Source of the DNA: Clostridiales bacterium
GTDB taxonomy: Bacteria > Bacillota > Clostridia > Christensenellales > HGM11417
NCBI GenBank assembly: GCA_012519285.1
Contig: JAAYQN010000017.1
Span: forward strand, 1 to 62,727
DNA: 62,727 nt
Direction of reading: 5' to 3'
The notes beneath the pieces were generated by a model that saw only the letters and a program-made list of their open reading frames with translations, was not told where the DNA came from and did no database searches. The position numbers were made by a program, and so were the translations under genes. Shown here in pieces: positions 58,529-62,727 of the stretch; position 1 is the stretch's first letter; each line of letters starts with the position of its first letter.

Positions 58529-60037
58529 ATGAAAAGAATAAAGATTTTTGACACCACTTTACGGGACGGGGAGCAATCGCCGGGCTGCAGCATGCACCTT
58601 TCCGAAAAGCTGGAGATAGCCCGCGCGCTCGAGCGGATGAAGGTGGACATCGTAGAGGCGGGGTTTGCCATAGCATCGCCCGGCGATTTTGAGGCCGTAA
58701 AGGCAATCGCCGGCATACTCAAAGAGTGCACGGTGGCAAGCCTTGCGCGTGCCATCCATAAGGACATCGACGCCGCCTACGAAGCTGTTAAGGGCGCTGC
58801 GTTGCCCCGAATCCATACCTTTATCGCCACCTCGCCCGTACACATGCAGTATAAGCTCAAGATGAGCCCCGAGCAGGTGCTGGAGATGATAGAAGACGCC
58901 GTCTCCTACGCCAAAAAGTATTGCGGCGACGTGGAATTTTCCGCCGAGGACGCCATGAGGAGCGAGCCGGAGTTTTTGGCAAAGGCCGTCTACACCGCCA
59001 TAAAGGCGGGCGCCACGGTGGTGAACATACCCGACACGGTGGGATACAGCACCCCTTCCGAGATGGCCCAAATGATCTCTTACCTTAAAAACCACGTGGA
59101 GAACATCGACAAGGCTGAGATCTCCGTGCACTGCCACAACGACCTCGGCATGGCAGTGGCAAATTCGCTTGCCGCCATCACCGCAGGCGCAACTCAGGTG
59201 GAATGCACCGTAAACGGCCTGGGCGAGCGAGCGGGCAACGCCGCCCTCGAGGAAATAGTCATGGCGCTTCAGACCAGGAAAAACCTCTTCGGCGCCTACT
59301 GCAACGTGGACGCCACCAAGATTTACCAGACCAGCAGGCTTGTCTACAACATCCTCGGCCTGCAGCCGCCGCTCAACAAAGCGATAGTGGGCCAGAACGC
59401 TTTCGCGCACGAGGCGGGAATCCACCAGCACGGAGTGCTCGCGAATCGCGAGACCTACGAGATAATCACGCCTCAATCCATCGGCCTTCCCACCAGCCGC
59501 ATGGTGCTGGGCAAGCACAGCGGCCGCCATGCCGTGGAGAGCAGGCTTTCAGAGCTCGGCTACACCTTGAGCAAGGAAGAGCTCGGCCAGGTTTTCCAGA
59601 GCTTTAAAGAGCTCGCCGACAAGAAGAAGATGGTCACCGACAGGGATCTTGAGGCACTGCTAAAGCACAAGAAGGTGGAGGAGCAGGTGGAGGGCTTCAA
59701 GCTCGAGCGCTTTACCGTAAACAGCGGCAATTACGTAACCAGCAACGCCGTGGTCAGGCTGTCAAAGGGCGACAAGCTCTTTGAGGAAGTGGCAATAGGC
59801 GACGGTCCCATTGACGCCGCGTACAAGGCTATCGACAAGATAATAGATGGCAAGCCCAGGACGCTCGAAAACTACAGCATCCACTCCATAACCGAAGGCG
59901 AAGACGCGCTCGGCGAGGCGGTGGTAAAGGTAAAGAGCGGCGACGCTTACGCCACGGGAAGAGGCCTTTCCACAGACGTCATAGAGGCGAGCATTTTGGC
60001 GTACCTCAACGCTGTTAATAAACTGCTTCAGGACTGA
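58529..60037 (+). CDS. leuA: 2-isopropylmalate synthase
   Basis: FDTTLRDGEQSPGCSM, HCHNDLGMAVANSLA, C-terminal regulatory domain. Confidence 0.96.
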   Translation: MKRIKIFDTTLRDGEQSPGCSMHLSEKLEIARALERMKVDIVEAGFAIASPGDFEAVKAIAGILKECTVASLARAIHKDIDAAYEAVKGAALPRIHTFIATSPVHMQYKLKMSPEQVLEMIEDAVSYAKKYCGDVEFSAEDAMRSEPEFLAKAVYTAIKAGATVVNIPDTVGYSTPSEMAQMISYLKNHVENIDKAEISVHCHNDLGMAVANSLAAITAGATQVECTVNGLGERAGNAALEEIVMALQTRKNLFGAYCNVDATKIYQTSRLVYNILGLQPPLNKAIVGQNAFAHEAGIHQHGVLANRETYEIITPQSIGLPTSRMVLGKHSGRHAVESRLSELGYTLSKEELGQVFQSFKELADKKKMVTDRDLEALLKHKKVEEQVEGFKLERFTVNSGNYVTSNAVVRLSKGDKLFEEVAIGDGPIDAAYKAIDKIIDGKPRTLENYSIHSITEGEDALGEAVVKVKSGDAYATGRGLSTDVIEASILAYLNAVNKLLQD

Positions 60038-60042
60038 TACGT

Positions 60043-61632
60043 ATGGCAAACAGGATAGAGATACTGGACAGCACCCTAAGGGACGGAGCCCAGAGCGAGG
60101 GCATATCCTTTTCGGTGCAGGACAAAATCAATATAATAAAGGCGCTCGACGAGTTCGGCGTGCACTACATAGAGGCGGGCAACCCCGGCTCCAACCCCAA
60201 GGACATTGAGTTCTTCGAGCGGGCAAAGAAGATGGAGCTAAAAAGCGCTCTGCTGTGCGCTTTCGGCAGCACCCACAGGAAAAACAAGAGGGTGGACGAG
60301 GACGAGAACGTTCTCTCGCTGCTTTCCGCCGGCACCAAGGCGGTGTCCATCTTCGGAAAGAGCTGGGACCTGCACGTCACCCAGATTTTGAAGGCGACGC
60401 TGGAACAAAACCTCGGCCTCGTCCACAACACCGTAAAGTTCTTCAAGGATAACGGCAGGGAAGTGATCTTCGACGCCGAGCATTTTTTCGACGGCTACAA
60501 GGCAAACCCCGAATACGCAATGAAAGTCCTAAAAAGCGCCGCCGATGCCGGCGCAGACGTGCTTTGCCTTTGCGACACAAACGGGGGGTGCCTTTCCGAC
60601 GAGATTTTCAGGATAACAAAAAATGTAGTAGACGCTTTCGGGGGCATGAGGATAGGCATCCACTGCCACAACGACACAGGCTGCGCCGTGGCAAGCTCTA
60701 TCCTCGCGGTAGAGGCAGGCGCCTTCCACGTGCAGGGCACCTTTACGGGAATTGGCGAGCGCTGCGGCAACACCGACCTGAGCGTGCTTATACCAAACCT
60801 CCAGCTCAAAAAGGGCTACAGCTGCGTACCTGAAAGCTCCATGGAGCACCTCACCGCCACGGTGTTCAAGATTTTCGAAATCTCGAACGCAATAGCTCCC
60901 AACAACAAGCCCTATTCGGGAGACAGCGCTTTCGCTCACAAGGGAGGAATGCACATAGACGGCGTGATAAAGTGCCCCGTCTCCTTCGAGCACGTCGACC
61001 CCTCCAAGGTGGGCAACAAGAGAAGGTTCCTCATGAGTGAGGTTTCGGGCAGGACAACGGTTCTCGCAAAGATAAAGAGCATCGCGCCCGAGTTCGACAA
61101 GGATTCCCCCGAGATAGCCGAGATAGTCAAAAGGCTTAAGCAGCTTGAGCACGAGGGATACCAGTTCGAGTCCGCCGACGCCAGCTTCGAGCTGATGGTA
61201 CTGGAGGTGCTGGGCAGGTTCAAGCCGCATTTTAACCTGCACATGTACAGGACGAGCGGCGAGTATCCCTTGCCCGACGGCGAGATGAGCGCATCCGCCA
61301 TGTTAAAGATACAAGTGGATGGCAGGAATGAGATCACCGCGGCGGTGGGCAACGGCCCCGTGCACGCGCTCGACCTCGCGCTGAGGAAGGCGCTGTGCGT
61401 GTTCTACCCCGAGCTCAAGAAAGTGCACCTTACCGACTATAAGGTGCGCGTGCTTTCGGGCCAGGATGCCACGGCGGCAAAGGTCAGGGTGCTAATTGAG
61501 AGCACCGACGGCAAGGATATCTGGACCACGGTGGGCGTCTCCACCGACATAATTCAGGCGAGCTGGAAGGCGCTCGTCGATTCCATTGAATACATTCTCT
61601 TTAAAAAGGCAGGAAAGAAAATATGGCGATGA
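60043..61632 (+). CDS. cimA: (R)-citramalate synthase
   Basis: [47 protein letters not shown]. Confidence 0.93.
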   Translation: MANRIEILDSTLRDGAQSEGISFSVQDKINIIKALDEFGVHYIEAGNPGSNPKDIEFFERAKKMELKSALLCAFGSTHRKNKRVDEDENVLSLLSAGTKAVSIFGKSWDLHVTQILKATLEQNLGLVHNTVKFFKDNGREVIFDAEHFFDGYKANPEYAMKVLKSAADAGADVLCLCDTNGGCLSDEIFRITKNVVDAFGGMRIGIHCHNDTGCAVASSILAVEAGAFHVQGTFTGIGERCGNTDLSVLIPNLQLKKGYSCVPESSMEHLTATVFKIFEISNAIAPNNKPYSGDSAFAHKGGMHIDGVIKCPVSFEHVDPSKVGNKRRFLMSEVSGRTTVLAKIKSIAPEFDKDSPEIAEIVKRLKQLEHEGYQFESADASFELMVLEVLGRFKPHFNLHMYRTSGEYPLPDGEMSASAMLKIQVDGRNEITAAVGNGPVHALDLALRKALCVFYPELKKVHLTDYKVRVLSGQDATAAKVRVLIESTDGKDIWTTVGVSTDIIQASWKALVDSIEYILFKKAGKKIWR

Positions 61633-62727
61633 CGATGACGCAGAAGATTCTCACAGCGCATAGCGGCAAAAAAGAGGTCATACCCGGCGAGATGATAATG
61701 GCAGACCTCGACCTCGTGCTCGGCAACGACATAACTTCTCCCGTCGCCATAAACGAGTACAAAAGGGCGGGGTGCGACTGCATCTTCGACTGCGAAAGGG
61801 TGGCGCTCGTCATGGACCACTTCGCGCCCAACAAGGACATAAAGGCTGCCGAGCAGGTAAAGCAGGTGCGTGACTTTGCGAGGGAAAAGGGCATCGTAAA
61901 CTTCTTCGACGTGGGCGAGATGGGCGTCGAGCATGCCCTGCTGCCCGAGAGGGGCCTCGTCACCGCGGGCGACGTGGTGATTGGCGCCGACAGCCACACC
62001 TGCACCTACGGCGCGCTGGGCGCCTTTTCCACCGGCGTGGGCTCGACCGACATGGCAGCGGGCATGGCATACGGCAAGACATGGTTCAAGGTGCCCGGGG
62101 CTATAAAGTTCAACCTGCATGGCAAGCTCAACAAATGGGTTTCGGGAAAGGACGTCATCCTGCACATTATAGGCAAGATCGGCGTAGACGGCGCGCTGTA
62201 CAAGTCCATGGAATATTCGGGCGACGGGGTAAAAAGCCTTTCTATGGACGACCGCTTCTGCATCTGCAACATGGCGATAGAGGGGGGCGCCAAAAACGGC
62301 ATCTTTCCCGTGGACCAAAACACGCTCGATTACCTTAAGCAGACGGGGGCGAGGGAGCCGAGAGTATTTGATGCCGACCCCGACGCTGAGTACGACGAGG
62401 TTTACGATATAGACCTTTCAACCATTCAAAGCACGGTCGCCTTCCCCCACCTTCCCGAAAACGCCAGGACCTTTGACCGGATAGGCGACATCGAGATACA
62501 CCAGGTGGTAATTGGCAGCTGCACCAACGGCAGGCTTTCAGACCTGATTGCGGCCGCCGAGATTTTGAAAGGTAGGAAGGTGGCCAAGGGAGTGCGCGCC
62601 ATAATCATCCCCGCGACGCAGAAGGTTTACCTCGACGCTCTTGAGATGGGGCTTATAAAAATTTTCATAGAGGCGGGCTGCGCCGTATCCACGCCCACGT
62701 GCGGGCCCTGTCTGGGCGGCCACATGG
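61623..62727 (+). CDS. leuC: 3-isopropylmalate dehydratase large subunit, truncated by window end (absent from the ORF track)
   Basis: [19 protein letters not shown]...[24 protein letters not shown]...[13 protein letters not shown]...[13 protein letters not shown], open to the last base; overlaps the cimA 3' end by 10 nt. Confidence 0.95.
   Translation, partial: MAMTMTQKILTAHSGKKEVIPGEMIMADLDLVLGNDITSPVAINEYKRAGCDCIFDCERVALVMDHFAPNKDIKAAEQVKQVRDFAREKGIVNFFDVGEMGVEHALLPERGLVTAGDVVIGADSHTCTYGALGAFSTGVGSTDMAAGMAYGKTWFKVPGAIKFNLHGKLNKWVSGKDVILHIIGKIGVDGALYKSMEYSGDGVKSLSMDDRFCICNMAIEGGAKNGIFPVDQNTLDYLKQTGAREPRVFDADPDAEYDEVYDIDLSTIQSTVAFPHLPENARTFDRIGDIEIHQVVIGSCTNGRLSDLIAAAEILKGRKVAKGVRAIIIPATQKVYLDALEMGLIKIFIEAGCAVSTPTCGPCLGGHM

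Noticed and set aside
58559-59530. 323-aa antisense ORF over leuA; likewise 55671-56573 over ilvC, 41943-42713 over valS, 3203-4033 over cysS and 60529-61242 over cimA
   Set aside because: Long antisense frames expected from codon bias in highly expressed genes. The sense proteins are unambiguous and the antisense products resemble nothing.

Overview
The window is a 62.7 kb chromosomal segment of a probably spore-forming Firmicutes/Clostridia-type genome. It has an intact sigK, a large Bacillus-type SRP RNA, an RNase P RNA and nine tRNAs. Most of it is ordinary core gene content: cysS, pyk, feoAB, rex, greA, lysS, tmk-darA-holB-ricT, eda/kdgK, pgsA, valS, hslO, maf, mreB-like, and ilvBNCD-leuA-cimA-leuC running off the right edge. 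I see no prophage, IS element, CRISPR array or canonical defence system. Items most worth a second look: (1) a putative ribosome-mediated attenuator upstream of ilvB, with a 35-aa Ile/Leu/Val-rich leader peptide, a competing antiterminator and an intrinsic terminator, all absent from the ORF track; (2) an ECF sigma factor plus an RsgI-like anti-sigma, divergent from a lipoprotein that carries the same RsgI-type NP-motif ectodomain fused to a coiled coil; (3) two apparently leaderless promoters (pgsA and the M20 peptidase); (4) promoter-terminator leaders ahead of greA and cysS; (5) several decayed gene remnants (DUF2935, AraC, FeoA-like, BspA-LRR); (6) a 21-aa hydrophobic sORF in a structured intergenic region. 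The ORF track misses rubredoxin, the ilv leader peptide, the truncated leuC and all RNA genes. It over-extends several N termini and includes many spurious antisense ORFs. All assignments come from reading the sequence by eye; no database search was run.
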